From positions 124,001 to 188,000 of the forward strand of contig NZ_JALJRY010000015.1 of assembly GCF_024519455.1 (NCBI RefSeq): a stretch of DNA of 64,000 bases, in the 5' to 3' direction. The DNA comes from Streptomyces sp. STR69. Lineage in GTDB: Bacteria > Actinomycetota > Actinomycetes > Streptomycetales > Streptomycetaceae. Position 1 is the stretch's first letter. Every line of letters starts with the position of its first letter. Made by a program: the position numbers and the translations under genes. The notes beneath the pieces were generated by a model, which did not search any database, was not told where the DNA came from, and saw nothing but the letters and a program-made list of their open reading frames with translations. Positions 33,234 to 41,208 of the stretch are shown here, piece after piece.

Positions 33234-33275
33234 GGTCAAGAAATGGCAAAGAAGGGTCAAGAACATGTAAGGTTC
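33234..33275. promoter_or_regulatory. Spaced direct repeats and a dyad upstream of the antiporter operon
   Basis: GGTCAAGAA occurs at 33234-33242 and 33255-33263, exactly 21 bp apart (two helical turns). It is followed by a GAAC-N7-GTTC dyad (33261-33275). The region lies between the divergent BrkB gene (start 33163) and the antiporter regulatory subunit (start 33308). It probably holds regulatory sites for one or both; no sigma consensus is obvious. Confidence 0.4.
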
Positions 33276-33307
33276 ACGGAGATCCGCGAGGAACAGGGGG
33301 ACACGTC

Positions 33308-33793
33308 ATGGGCACTCCACGCGTGAGCAGTACGCCGTTGCCGGGCATCGGCGTCCGCTACGACCTGACGACACGTGAACAGCGCCTGCTGTCGGTGGTC
33401 GCGCACCGGGACGGCGAGCGGACCCTGAACGCGTACCGGTCCGACGACCCGGACGCCTGCGCCCTGTCCGTACGGCTGACCACGGCGGAGACGGCCGCGC
33501 TCGTCGACGCCCTGCTGCCCGAGCACCACAGCCCGAACCTGCTGTCCACCACCGAACTGGGCCTGGTCGCCGAGCGCATTCAGCTGTCGGCGCTCTCGTA
33601 CTGGAACGGGAGGGTGCTGGGCGAGACCAGGATGCGCACCGAGACCGGTGTCTCGATCGTGGCCGTGCTGCGCCGGGCCGAGGCCGTCCCCTCCCCGACG
33701 CCGGACTTCCGGCTGGCCGGCGGGGACACCCTGATCGTGATCGGCACCCGCGAGGGCGTCGAGTCGGCCGCCGCGATACTCGGGCGGGAGTGA
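33308..33793 (+). CDS. Cation:proton antiporter regulatory subunit (KhtT-like, TrkA-C domain)
   Basis: A 161-residue cytoplasmic protein. Its C-terminal half is a TrkA-C (RCK-C) domain: LGETRMRTETGVSIVAVLRRAE, then DFRLAGGDTLIVIGTREGVESAAAILG. The N-terminal half matches the KhtT-type regulatory region (GVRYDLTTREQRLLSVVAHRDGER). In Bacillus, KhtT gates the K+/H+ antiporter KhtU in response to pH and nucleotides. ATG 33308 has GGGGG about 8 nt upstream. Its stop overlaps the start of the antiporter gene. Confidence 0.9.
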   Translation: MGTPRVSSTPLPGIGVRYDLTTREQRLLSVVAHRDGERTLNAYRSDDPDACALSVRLTTAETAALVDALLPEHHSPNLLSTTELGLVAERIQLSALSYWNGRVLGETRMRTETGVSIVAVLRRAEAVPSPTPDFRLAGGDTLIVIGTREGVESAAAILGRE

Positions 33794-35034
33794 CCGCGAT
33801 GCACTCCTCCGCGAGGTTCCTGATCGAGTTCGGCGCGATCATCCTGGCCCTGGGACTGCTGGGCCGGTTCGCCGCACGCTTCCGGTTCTCCCCGATACCG
33901 CTCTATCTGCTGGCAGGGCTCGCCTTCGGTGAAGGCGGGCTGCTGCCGCTGGGCACCAGCGAGGAGTTCGTCGCCATCGGCGCCGAGATCGGCGTCATCC
34001 TGCTGCTGTTGATGCTCGGCCTGGAGTACACGGCCAGCGATCTCGTCTCCAACCTCAAGACCCAGTACAGCGCGGGTCTCGTCGACGCCGCCCTGAACGC
34101 GCTGCCCGGCGCCGCCATGGCCCTGCTCCTCGGCTGGGGACCGGTCGCCGCCGTGGTGCTGGCCGGGGTCACCTGGATCTCCTCCTCCGGCGTCATCGCC
34201 AAGGTCCTGGGCGATCTGGGCCGCCTCGGCAACCGCGAGACCCCCGTCATCCTGAGCATCCTCGTCCTCGAAGACCTCTCGATGGCCGTCTACCTCCCGA
34301 TCATCACCGCACTGCTCGCCGGCACGGGTCTCGCCTCGGGCAGTCTCACGCTGGTCGTCGCCCTCGGTGCCGCGGCCCTGGTCCTGCTGGTCGCGGTCCG
34401 CTACGGCCGCCACATCTCCCGTTTCGTCTCCAGCGACGACCCCGAGAAGCTGCTGCTGGTCGTCCTGGGCCTGACCCTGCTGGTGGCCGGTGTCGCCCAG
34501 CAGCTCCAAGTGTCCGCAGCCGTGGGCGCGTTCCTGGTCGGCATTGCCCTGTCCGGAGAGGCCGCGGAGGGTGCGCACAGTCTGCTCTCCCCGCTGCGGG
34601 ACCTGTTCGCCGCCGTGTTCTTCGTCTTCTTCGGCCTGCACACCGACCCGGCGAGCATCCCGCCCGTCCTGCTGCCCGCGCTCGCCCTGGCGGTCGTCAC
34701 CGCCGGCACGAAGATCGCCACGGGGTACTGGGCGGCCCGGCGCGCGGGCATCTCCGCCAAGGGCCGCTGGCGGGCGGGCGGCACTCTGGTCGCCCGCGGC
34801 GAGTTCTCCATCGTCATCGCCGGCCTCGCCGTCACCGCCGGCATCGAACCCTCGCTCGGCCCGCTGGCGACGGCGTACGTGCTGATCCTGGTCGTCGTAG
34901 GCCCGCTCAGTGCCCGCTACACCGAGCCGCTGGCCACCCGCCTGACCGGGCGCCGACGGGACAAGACAGCCCCCGTGGCCGAAGCGGCAGGGACCGCGAA
35001 CAGCACTGCTCCGGAGCCCCACGAGGTGGCGTAG
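33790..35034 (+). CDS. CPA2-type cation:proton antiporter (KhtU-like)
   Basis: A 414-residue membrane protein with about twelve transmembrane segments of the monovalent cation:proton antiporter-2 family (IEFGAIILALGLLGRFAARFR at the start, LLVVLGLTLLVAGVAQQLQVSAAVGAFLVG in the middle). Paired with the upstream TrkA-C subunit it should export K+ or another cation in exchange for H+. GTG 33790 overlaps the preceding stop; ATG 33799 is an alternative with GGGAG at good spacing. The C-terminal 30 residues are hydrophilic. Confidence 0.92.
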   Translation: MTAMHSSARFLIEFGAIILALGLLGRFAARFRFSPIPLYLLAGLAFGEGGLLPLGTSEEFVAIGAEIGVILLLLMLGLEYTASDLVSNLKTQYSAGLVDAALNALPGAAMALLLGWGPVAAVVLAGVTWISSSGVIAKVLGDLGRLGNRETPVILSILVLEDLSMAVYLPIITALLAGTGLASGSLTLVVALGAAALVLLVAVRYGRHISRFVSSDDPEKLLLVVLGLTLLVAGVAQQLQVSAAVGAFLVGIALSGEAAEGAHSLLSPLRDLFAAVFFVFFGLHTDPASIPPVLLPALALAVVTAGTKIATGYWAARRAGISAKGRWRAGGTLVARGEFSIVIAGLAVTAGIEPSLGPLATAYVLILVVVGPLSARYTEPLATRLTGRRRDKTAPVAEAAGTANSTAPEPHEVA

Positions 35035-35055
35035 GTCGGTGCCCTGTCCCGGTCG

Positions 35056-36483
35056 TCACCAGCCCGTCAGGAGCAGGTGGTTGAGGAGCAGGGCCAGAAC
35101 GGCCTGCGCGGTCAGCCAGGTGCGGGGCCGGGGGAGGAATGCGCAGGCGGGCAGCAGCCACATCGCGAACGGCAGCCAGATGCGCTCCGTCTCCGCCTTG
35201 CTCATACCGGAGAGATCCGCGAGGAGGAGGGCCAGCAGCGCGGCGAACACCAGCAGCGCGAGCCGGGGTTGGGGTGCGGGGGTGCGCAAACCGCCCCGCA
35301 GGTCCGGGAGTTGGGGGCGTACGGGAGCGGTGCCCGCCTGCCGTAGGCCCGCCACCGTTGCCGGGCCCACGATCAGGACTGTGCAGGCCAGGTTCGCCCA
35401 CACCCAGTAGCCGTACGGCCGGGTCCCGCCGACGCCTTCGTAGTAGCGGGTGATCAACAGGCGGTACGCCTCCCACCAGTTGAAGCCGAGCAGCGTGAAC
35501 ACCACTGGTACGACGGCGAGTCCGGCGACGACGTACGGGAGCGGACGAAGCCGCCGGTGCCCGAGCAGCAGTGCTGCGCCCGCGATCACCGCGAACAGGG
35601 TCAGCCCGTACGAGAGATACGCGGTGAGGCCGAGGAGCAGCCCGGCGGCGAGGCCTGCCGGTCGCGGCCGGTGTCCGGTCACCGCGAGGGCGAGGAACGC
35701 GACGGCCCAGGCGGCGACCGCCGCGAAGTATCCGTCCGCCGAGGTGCCCATCCACACGGCGGCCGGGGCGAGGACGAGGAACGGCGCGGCGCGGCGGGCG
35801 AGTTGCTCACCGGCGAGCACGCGCACGGTGACGAGAACCGCCGCGCCCGCCGTCGCCCCGACGGTGATGCACCAGACGCCCGCCCAGGCCCCGCCGCCCA
35901 GTCCGATCCGGTCCAGGAGGACGAAGGTGACGGTGGCCGCCGGGGGATGCCCGGCGATGTGCGCGGGCCAGGGCGCGGGGGAGTGGCTGAGGATGTGGTG
36001 GGTGAAGTCGCGCAGGGTGGCGGGGATGTCGTGGAAGCGGCCGATGACCGTCAGGTATTCGTTCGTGGTCGTCAGCCGTCCCGCGATACCGCGCTGCCAG
36101 CCGTCGACCAGGGCCAGCGAGAACGTCCAGGCCATGGCGGTGCCCCAGACCGTCAACAGCAGTGCGCGCCAGGGCAGTTGGGCGGCAAGCGCGGGACCGT
36201 ACGCCACCACGGCGACCGCGACGGCGAGTGCCGCCGGGGTTCCGGGGCCGACGTGCGGCTCCCACTGCGCGAACACGGGCGGCCAGCCGACGAAGAGCGA
36301 GTGGTGGCGGTGCTGGATCGCGGTACCGACCAGCACCGCCACCAGGACGAGCAGCGCGGCGGCGAGGGCGGCCGACAGATCGCGGACGTGGTCGCGCGGA
36401 CGGTCGCCCGGAACGTCACGGGGACGGTCGTCGGCGCGGGCATCCTGGTGGCGCTCGTGGTCGCGGAGAAGATCGGGGTTCAC
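35056..36483 (-). CDS. Polytopic membrane protein, GT-C glycosyltransferase-like
   Basis: A 475-residue protein with about eleven hydrophobic helices after a 30-residue charged N-terminus. A large loop after the second or third helix contains IGRFHDIPATLRDFTHHILSH and HIAGHPPAATVTF, recalling the HPPG-type loops of GT-C lipid-linked-sugar glycosyltransferases. I do not recognise a precise family. The GTG start at 36483 is the first after an in-frame stop region and overlaps no gene. A GT-C function is inferred from topology and the HPP motif only. It converges on the antiporter. Confidence 0.75.
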   Translation of the reverse strand: MNPDLLRDHERHQDARADDRPRDVPGDRPRDHVRDLSAALAAALLVLVAVLVGTAIQHRHHSLFVGWPPVFAQWEPHVGPGTPAALAVAVAVVAYGPALAAQLPWRALLLTVWGTAMAWTFSLALVDGWQRGIAGRLTTTNEYLTVIGRFHDIPATLRDFTHHILSHSPAPWPAHIAGHPPAATVTFVLLDRIGLGGGAWAGVWCITVGATAGAAVLVTVRVLAGEQLARRAAPFLVLAPAAVWMGTSADGYFAAVAAWAVAFLALAVTGHRPRPAGLAAGLLLGLTAYLSYGLTLFAVIAGAALLLGHRRLRPLPYVVAGLAVVPVVFTLLGFNWWEAYRLLITRYYEGVGGTRPYGYWVWANLACTVLIVGPATVAGLRQAGTAPVRPQLPDLRGGLRTPAPQPRLALLVFAALLALLLADLSGMSKAETERIWLPFAMWLLPACAFLPRPRTWLTAQAVLALLLNHLLLTGW

Positions 36484-36584
36484 GCCGACACGTTAGGTCG
36501 GGGTGTGCCCGGCGGAGCCGCCGCCGAGGGAGACGTCAGGGTTTCGTCATGGTTTGCGAACCCGTTCGGGGGGTGTTTCCGGCC

Positions 36585-36590
36585 TACGGT
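36585..36590 (+). promoter_or_regulatory. -10-like element for a leaderless oxidoreductase transcript
   Basis: TACGGT ends 6 nt before the ATG at 36597 and no ribosome site precedes that codon. No convincing -35 is seen. Confidence 0.45.
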
Positions 36591-36596
36591 CGGGGC

Positions 36597-37835
36597 ATGC
36601 CACGCTCCCCCTCCTCGCCCGCCTTCTGGCGCAGCCCACTGCGCGGCCCCTGGTTCACCTCCGTGCTGGGCCTCGTGCTGCTCGTCGGGATCACCGTGCT
36701 GTTCGTGACGGGGCTGCTGTCGTACGCCGCCTACAACCCGGACCTGTCGCCGGTGAACGACCAGACCCCGGACAAGGGCCTCCTCGGCTTCTATCTCTTC
36801 GCCTGGCCGACCGACCCGTCCTGGCTGTACCGCCTCACGCAGGGCACGCACGTCACCCTCGGCATCGCGCTGATCCCCGTACTGCTGGCGAAGCTGTGGT
36901 CGGTCGTCCCCAAGCTGTTCGCCCTGCCGCCGGCCCGCTCCCTCGCCCACGCGCTGGAACGGCTCTCGCTGCTGCTCCTCGTGGGCGGCGGCCTGTTCGA
37001 GTTCACCACGGGCGTGCTCAACGTCCAGCTCGACTACGTCTTCCCCGGCTCCTTCTACCCCCTGCACTTCTACGGCGCCTGGGTCTTCTTCGCCGCCTTC
37101 CTCGCGCACGCCGTCCTGAAGACCCCCGCGGCCCTGCGCAACCTGCGCCACCTCCGACAGGAACACCCTTATGGGGAAGGGGAGTTGGTGTCCCCGAACC
37201 CCGCCGAACCCACCGTCTCCCGACGCGGTGCCCTCGGTGTGGTCGGCGGGGGATCGCTGCTGCTCTTCGGCACGACAGTGGGCCGCGGCTTCGACGGACC
37301 ACTGCGGGAGACCGCCCTGCTCGCACCGCACGGCGGGCCCGAACCGGGGTCGGGACCCGGCGCCTTCCAGATCAACAAGACGGCGGTGGCGGTCGGGATC
37401 GACGCCAGGGAGACGTCCGAGGACGCGTGGCGACTGGTGGTCGAGGGCAACGGCCGCACGGTCCGCCTGGGCCGGGCCGCACTGCTCCGACTCCCGCTGC
37501 ACAGCGCCGCGTTGCCCATCGCCTGCGTGGAGGGCTGGTCGACCTCCGACCAGTGGTGGCGAGGCGTACGGCTACGGGACCTGGCGGCACTCGTCGGCTA
37601 CGAGACGGACGCGGCACCCGACGTCCTGGTGGAGTCCCTGCAACGCCACGGGGCGTTCCGCCGGTCCGCCCTGCGCGACAATCAGGTCCGCGACCCGCGC
37701 TCGCTGCTCGCCCTGTTCGTCAACGGCGCGGACCTCACCCCCGACCACGGCTACCCGGCACGCGTCATCGTCCCTGCGGCGCCCGGTGTGCTCAACACCA
37801 AATGGGTGGCCCGTATGACGTTCGGAGACCTGTGA
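36597..37835 (+). CDS. Membrane-anchored molybdopterin-dependent (SUOX-fold) oxidoreductase
   Basis: A 412-residue protein. The N-terminal half has four or five transmembrane helices (about residues 20-175; GLVLLVGITVLFVTGLLSYAAY and later VTLGIALIPVLLAKLW) resembling a cytochrome b561/formate dehydrogenase gamma layout. The C-terminal half (about 250-412) is a sulfite-oxidase-type Moco domain with IACVEGWSTSDQWWRGVRL, whose Cys is the molybdenum ligand. A twin-Arg-like VSRRGALGVVGGGSLLL segment sits between the halves. It probably oxidises or reduces an extracytoplasmic substrate. TGATG joins it to the next gene. Confidence 0.88.
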   Translation: MPRSPSSPAFWRSPLRGPWFTSVLGLVLLVGITVLFVTGLLSYAAYNPDLSPVNDQTPDKGLLGFYLFAWPTDPSWLYRLTQGTHVTLGIALIPVLLAKLWSVVPKLFALPPARSLAHALERLSLLLLVGGGLFEFTTGVLNVQLDYVFPGSFYPLHFYGAWVFFAAFLAHAVLKTPAALRNLRHLRQEHPYGEGELVSPNPAEPTVSRRGALGVVGGGSLLLFGTTVGRGFDGPLRETALLAPHGGPEPGSGPGAFQINKTAVAVGIDARETSEDAWRLVVEGNGRTVRLGRAALLRLPLHSAALPIACVEGWSTSDQWWRGVRLRDLAALVGYETDAAPDVLVESLQRHGAFRRSALRDNQVRDPRSLLALFVNGADLTPDHGYPARVIVPAAPGVLNTKWVARMTFGDL

Positions 37836-38311
37836 TGCGCGTTCCGTTCAGGCGGCCGGCCCTCGGCAGTCCGCTCCAACTCCTGCTGCTGGCCTGCTCG
37901 TTCGCGCTCGCCGGGTACGCGGGCGCGCGGCTGCTCGCTGACGACTGGTTCGGGGTGGCGCTGTGGTTCGTGGGCGCGGCGGTGCTGCACGACCTGGTGC
38001 TGGTGCCCTTGTACGCGGGCGCGGACCGGGCGCTCGCCCGGGTGCTGGGCAGCGCCGGACACCGGGAGTGGACGGGGTACGTCCGGGTCCCGGCGCTGCT
38101 CTCCGGCCTACTGCTGCTGGTGTGGTTCCCGCTGATCGGCGGGCAGGTCGCGGACCGCTACAGGTCCGCCACCACGCTCTCCGGCGAGGGGTTCCTGTCC
38201 CGCTGGCTGCTGGTCACGGCGGCGCTGTTCGGCGGCTCGGCCGTGTTGCCCGTCCTGCGGTCGCTGCGGTTGCGCAGGGTGAGGAAGGAGCGGCCGTCGG
38301 CCGTCCACTGA
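37835..38311 (+). CDS. Small membrane protein coupled to the SUOX-type oxidoreductase
   Basis: A 158-residue protein with four predicted transmembrane helices (LLLLACSFALAGYAGARLLA; GVALWFVGAAVLHDLVLVPLYAGA; VPALLSGLLLLVWFPLIGG; WLLVTAALFGGSAVLPVLRSL) and a basic C-terminus. I recognise no family. The start overlaps the oxidoreductase stop (TGATG), so it is likely a partner or anchor. Its 3' 154 bp overlap the convergent methyltransferase gene. Confidence 0.82.
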   Translation: MRVPFRRPALGSPLQLLLLACSFALAGYAGARLLADDWFGVALWFVGAAVLHDLVLVPLYAGADRALARVLGSAGHREWTGYVRVPALLSGLLLLVWFPLIGGQVADRYRSATTLSGEGFLSRWLLVTAALFGGSAVLPVLRSLRLRRVRKERPSAVH

Positions 38312-38982
38312 CCCTCCGTGCGCCACCCCGCCCAGCCGGCGTGGCGCAGCAGGGCCGGGGTGCCGAGACGGGCCCACGGGAAGGACGTACCGGAGGCTCC
38401 ACGACCGTCGGCGACCCGCACCCGCACCCGTTCGTCGACATCGACCGGAGCGGTCTCCGCGACCAACAGCCCGCCAGGCGCGATGAGTTGGGACAACCGC
38501 CGCAGCAGGGCGTGCGGGTCGCCGCCGATGCCGACGTTGCCGTCGATGAGAAGGGCGGTGTCCCAGCGGCCCTCGCCGGGGACGGCTTCGAAGACGGACC
38601 GGCGCAGTGCCTGCCCGCCCAGCCGCACGGTGTGCGCGACGGCGGCCTCACTGACGTCGATGCCCAGCACCGGCCGCCCCTGCGCGGCGAGCGCCGCGAC
38701 GAGCCGCCCGGGCCCGCAGCCCACATCGAGCACGGCCCCCTCGCACCGGCGCAGCACCTCCCGGTCCGCCGCGTCGGCCGCCGCGCACCAGCGCTCCACC
38801 TCCAGGGGCAGCAGCCAGCCGTCGGTACGGCGGAGGAAGAGCGGACCGCGACCGGTGCGCAGGGCGTCGGTGTACGGGTCGGCGGACCAGGGGCGTGCGG
38901 GGGAGTCCGACGGTGGGCAGTCGATGAGCGCGGTCACCGGGCGCGTGCCCTCGCCGGTCGGCACCGGACGCGCCGCACTCAC
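38158..38982 (-). CDS. Class I SAM-dependent methyltransferase
   Basis: A 274-residue protein with the SAM-binding motif I VLDVGCGPGRLVAALAAQG (near residue 97), then VLGIDVSEAAVAHT and LLIDGNVGIGGDPHALLRRLSQLIAPGGLL. The substrate is unknown. GTG 38982 overlaps the stop of the TIGR04282 gene; GTG 38937 is an alternative. The conserved part ends at GRSFLTLRNR; about 40 further residues of Ser/Asn/Arg-rich sequence run antisense through the small membrane protein gene, so the native stop may have been lost. Confidence 0.87.
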   Translation of the reverse strand: MSAARPVPTGEGTRPVTALIDCPPSDSPARPWSADPYTDALRTGRGPLFLRRTDGWLLPLEVERWCAAADAADREVLRRCEGAVLDVGCGPGRLVAALAAQGRPVLGIDVSEAAVAHTVRLGGQALRRSVFEAVPGEGRWDTALLIDGNVGIGGDPHALLRRLSQLIAPGGLLVAETAPVDVDERVRVRVADGRGASGTSFPWARLGTPALLRHAGWAGWRTEGQWTADGRSFLTLRNRSDRRTGNTAEPPNSAAVTSSQRDRNPSPESVVADL

Positions 38983-39596
38983 CTGCCGACTCCCGTCCTC
39001 AGCCGCGCCAGTTCCTTCGCGAACCGTCCCTCCGGTGCCTGGGCGGCGACCAGTTCTGCGTCGTGCGCCGTGTCGACATCTCGCAGGGGTGGGAGGTCGC
39101 GGACGCGGAGGCCCGCGGCGGTCAGCCGGGCCCGCTGGACGGTGCCGGTGGTGGGCGTCGACATCGGTACGCCCCGCAGCAGCGCCGGATCGGGGTCGGC
39201 GAGGCCCAGGGCCCAGAAGCCGCCGTCCTCGGCCGGGCCGAAATACGCGTCGCAGCCGGCGAAGTCGACGGTGAGGAGCGCGGGCGTCACCTGCGGGGTG
39301 TCCATGCCGATCAGCAGCGCGGGCCCGGCGCAGCCCGCGAAGGCGGCGGCCAGCCGTTCGTCGAGCCCTCCGCCGCACTGCGCCACGACGTCGAAGCCGG
39401 GCGGCAGCCAGGGGCCCGGCGCTCCGTCGAGCACCAGCACCCGCCGCCGTGCGGGTGTCGCCAGCAGTACGTGCAGGGTGTCGACGAGTGAGGCCTCGGC
39501 GAGAGCGGCGGCCTCCTCGGGTGTGAACGGCGGAGTCAGCCGGGTCTTCACCCGCCCCGGTCGCGGTTCCTTGGCGATGACGAGAAGGGTGATCAC
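38979..39596 (-). CDS. TIGR04282/DUF2064 family glycosyltransferase-like protein
   Basis: A 205-residue nucleotidyl/glycosyltransferase-fold protein: VITLLVIAKEPRPGRVKTRLTPPFTPEEAAALAEA at the N-terminus, LLIGMDTPQVTPALL and DAYFGPAEDGGFWALGL in the middle. The family is often paired with a GT2 glycosyltransferase, as here. GTG 39596 overlaps the GT2 stop (GTGA). A purine-like or sugar-nucleotide substrate is expected but not identifiable. It is the middle gene of a three-gene leftward operon. Confidence 0.88.
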   Translation of the reverse strand: MITLLVIAKEPRPGRVKTRLTPPFTPEEAAALAEASLVDTLHVLLATPARRRVLVLDGAPGPWLPPGFDVVAQCGGGLDERLAAAFAGCAGPALLIGMDTPQVTPALLTVDFAGCDAYFGPAEDGGFWALGLADPDPALLRGVPMSTPTTGTVQRARLTAAGLRVRDLPPLRDVDTAHDAELVAAQAPEGRFAKELARLRTGVGR

Positions 39597-40345
39597 CGGG
39601 ATTGGGCTCCTTGAGGTGAGGGGGCGGCCGTCGGCACCGTCGCGGGAGCCGGGGGTTCTGCCAGTACCCGGCGCATGTCGCGTACCGCCTGCCGGGTGCC
39701 GCGCCAGGTCCCGGTGACCTTGGAGGCGCCGGTGCGCGGCAGATACGGCACGTCGTGCTCGGCGACGCGCAGACCGGCGTCGGCGGCACGCACCACCATC
39801 TGGAGCGGATAGCCGCTGCGGCGGTCCGTGAGGCCGAGCGCGAGCAGATCCGCGCGCCGGGCGGCCCGGAGCGGGCCGAGGTCGTGCAGGCGCAGCCCGG
39901 TGCGGCGGCGCAGCATCCGGGCCAGCGCGAGATTGCCCGCCCGGGCGTGCGCGGGCCAGGCCCCGCGCCCCTGCGGACGGCGCCGCCCGAGCACGAGATC
40001 GGCCTCGCCGTCGCGCACCTCGCACACGAAGTCCACCAGCAGGGACGGGTCGAGCGAGGCGTCGCAGTCGCAGAAGCAGACGATGTCCGCGGTGGCGGCC
40101 AGCAGCCCGGCATGGCAGGCGGCGCCGAACCCGCGGCGCTCCTCGCGCACGACGGTGGCGCCGAGGCTGTGGGCGAGTGCCGCGGAACCGTCCGTGGATC
40201 CGTTGTCCACGACCAGCGCGCGCCAGCCTCGCGGAATGCGGGCCAGCACCCAGGGCAGGGCCTCGGCCTCGTTCAGACAGGGGAGGACCACGTCGACGGG
40301 CGCCGGGTCCGGTTCTGGTGGGGGAGAGGTCGTCACGGCTTTCAC
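39593..40345 (-). CDS. Family 2 glycosyltransferase
   Basis: A 250-residue GT-A glycosyltransferase: PVDVVLPCLNEAEALPWVLARIP (nucleotide-binding start), ALVVDNGSTDGSAALAHSLGATVVREERRGFGAACHAGL, the DxD-like CFCDCDASLDP and a C-terminal region with GYPLQMVVRAADAGLRVAEHDVPYLPR. This is the DPM/cell-wall type that often uses polyprenyl phosphate. I take GTG 40345 as the start, with GTG 40336 as alternative. It begins the operon with TIGR04282 and methyltransferase genes, divergent from the two-component genes. Confidence 0.88.
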   Translation of the reverse strand: MKAVTTSPPPEPDPAPVDVVLPCLNEAEALPWVLARIPRGWRALVVDNGSTDGSAALAHSLGATVVREERRGFGAACHAGLLAATADIVCFCDCDASLDPSLLVDFVCEVRDGEADLVLGRRRPQGRGAWPAHARAGNLALARMLRRRTGLRLHDLGPLRAARRADLLALGLTDRRSGYPLQMVVRAADAGLRVAEHDVPYLPRTGASKVTGTWRGTRQAVRDMRRVLAEPPAPATVPTAAPSPQGAQSR

Positions 40346-40450
40346 CCTACGAGCGCGAATCCGGCATACCGGACTTCGGTTCCTTACGAAACACGGACGT
40401 CCGGGCAGTGGATCCGGGAGGAGGGCGCGGCCGGTGGGACCCTGGATCAC

Positions 40451-41206
40451 ATGCAGCAACCGTACGAATCCCCAGGTGCCGTACCCGCCCCGAGCGCGCA
40501 CGCGAACCCGACGCGCGTCCTCGTGGTCGACGACGACCCGACCGTCGCCGAGGTCGTCTCCGGATACCTCGACCGCGCCGGATACGTCGTGGACCGTGCC
40601 GAGGACGGGCCGGGCGCGCTCGCCCGGGCCGCCGCGCACTGGCCGGACCTGGTCGTCCTCGACCTGATGCTGCCGGGCATGGACGGCCTGGAGGTGTGCC
40701 GTCGGCTGCGCGGCCACGGACCCGTGCCGGTGATCATGCTCACCGCGCGCGGCGACGAGGACGACCGCATCCTCGGTCTGGAGGTCGGCGCCGACGACTA
40801 CGTCACCAAGCCGTTCAGCCCGCGCGAACTCGTCCTCCGCGTGGAGTCCGTACTGCGCCGCAGCGGCCCCCCGGCCGCGACCCGCCCCCTGCGCGCGGCG
40901 GGACTCACCGCCGACCCCGCCGCCCGCCGCGCCACCAAGAACGGCACCGAACTCGCCCTCACCCTGCGGGAGTTCGACCTCCTCGCCTTCTTCCTACGAC
41001 ACCCCGGGCGGGCGTTCAGCCGGGAGGACCTGATGCGGGAGGTGTGGGGATGGGACTTCGGCGACCTGTCGACCGTCACCGTGCATGTGCGGCGGCTGCG
41101 CGGCAAGGTCGAGGACGATCCCGCCAGGCCCCGCCTGATCCAGACGGTGTGGGGGGTCGGCTACCGCTTCGAACCGGCTCGCACCGGCTCCGTGGAGGAG
41201 GGCTGA
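40451..41206 (+). CDS. OmpR-type response regulator
   Basis: A 251-residue regulator. The receiver domain has acidic pocket DDD (about residues 27-29) and phosphoacceptor Asp71 (LVVLDLMLPGMDG), Lys in the KPFSPREL turn, and then a C-terminal winged helix (ATKNGTELALTLREFDLLAFFLRHPGRAFSRE to VHVRRLRGKVEDDPARPRLIQTVWGVGYRF). The first 20 residues are a Pro/Ala-rich tail. ATG 40451 is followed directly by the kinase gene, 2 nt after the stop. Confidence 0.94.
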   Translation: MQQPYESPGAVPAPSAHANPTRVLVVDDDPTVAEVVSGYLDRAGYVVDRAEDGPGALARAAAHWPDLVVLDLMLPGMDGLEVCRRLRGHGPVPVIMLTARGDEDDRILGLEVGADDYVTKPFSPRELVLRVESVLRRSGPPAATRPLRAAGLTADPAARRATKNGTELALTLREFDLLAFFLRHPGRAFSREDLMREVWGWDFGDLSTVTVHVRRLRGKVEDDPARPRLIQTVWGVGYRFEPARTGSVEEG

Positions 41207-41208
41207 TC

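Noticed and set aside
33261..33275. GAAC-N7-GTTC as a LexA box
   Set aside because: Actinobacterial LexA sites have a 4-bp centre between GAAC and GTTC; the spacing here is 7, and the adjacent genes are not SOS genes.
38158..40113. 651-codon single frame fusing methyltransferase with upstream sequence
   Set aside because: The upstream two-thirds is an out-of-frame image of the TIGR04282 and GT2 genes; the methyltransferase has a good coupled GTG start at 38982.
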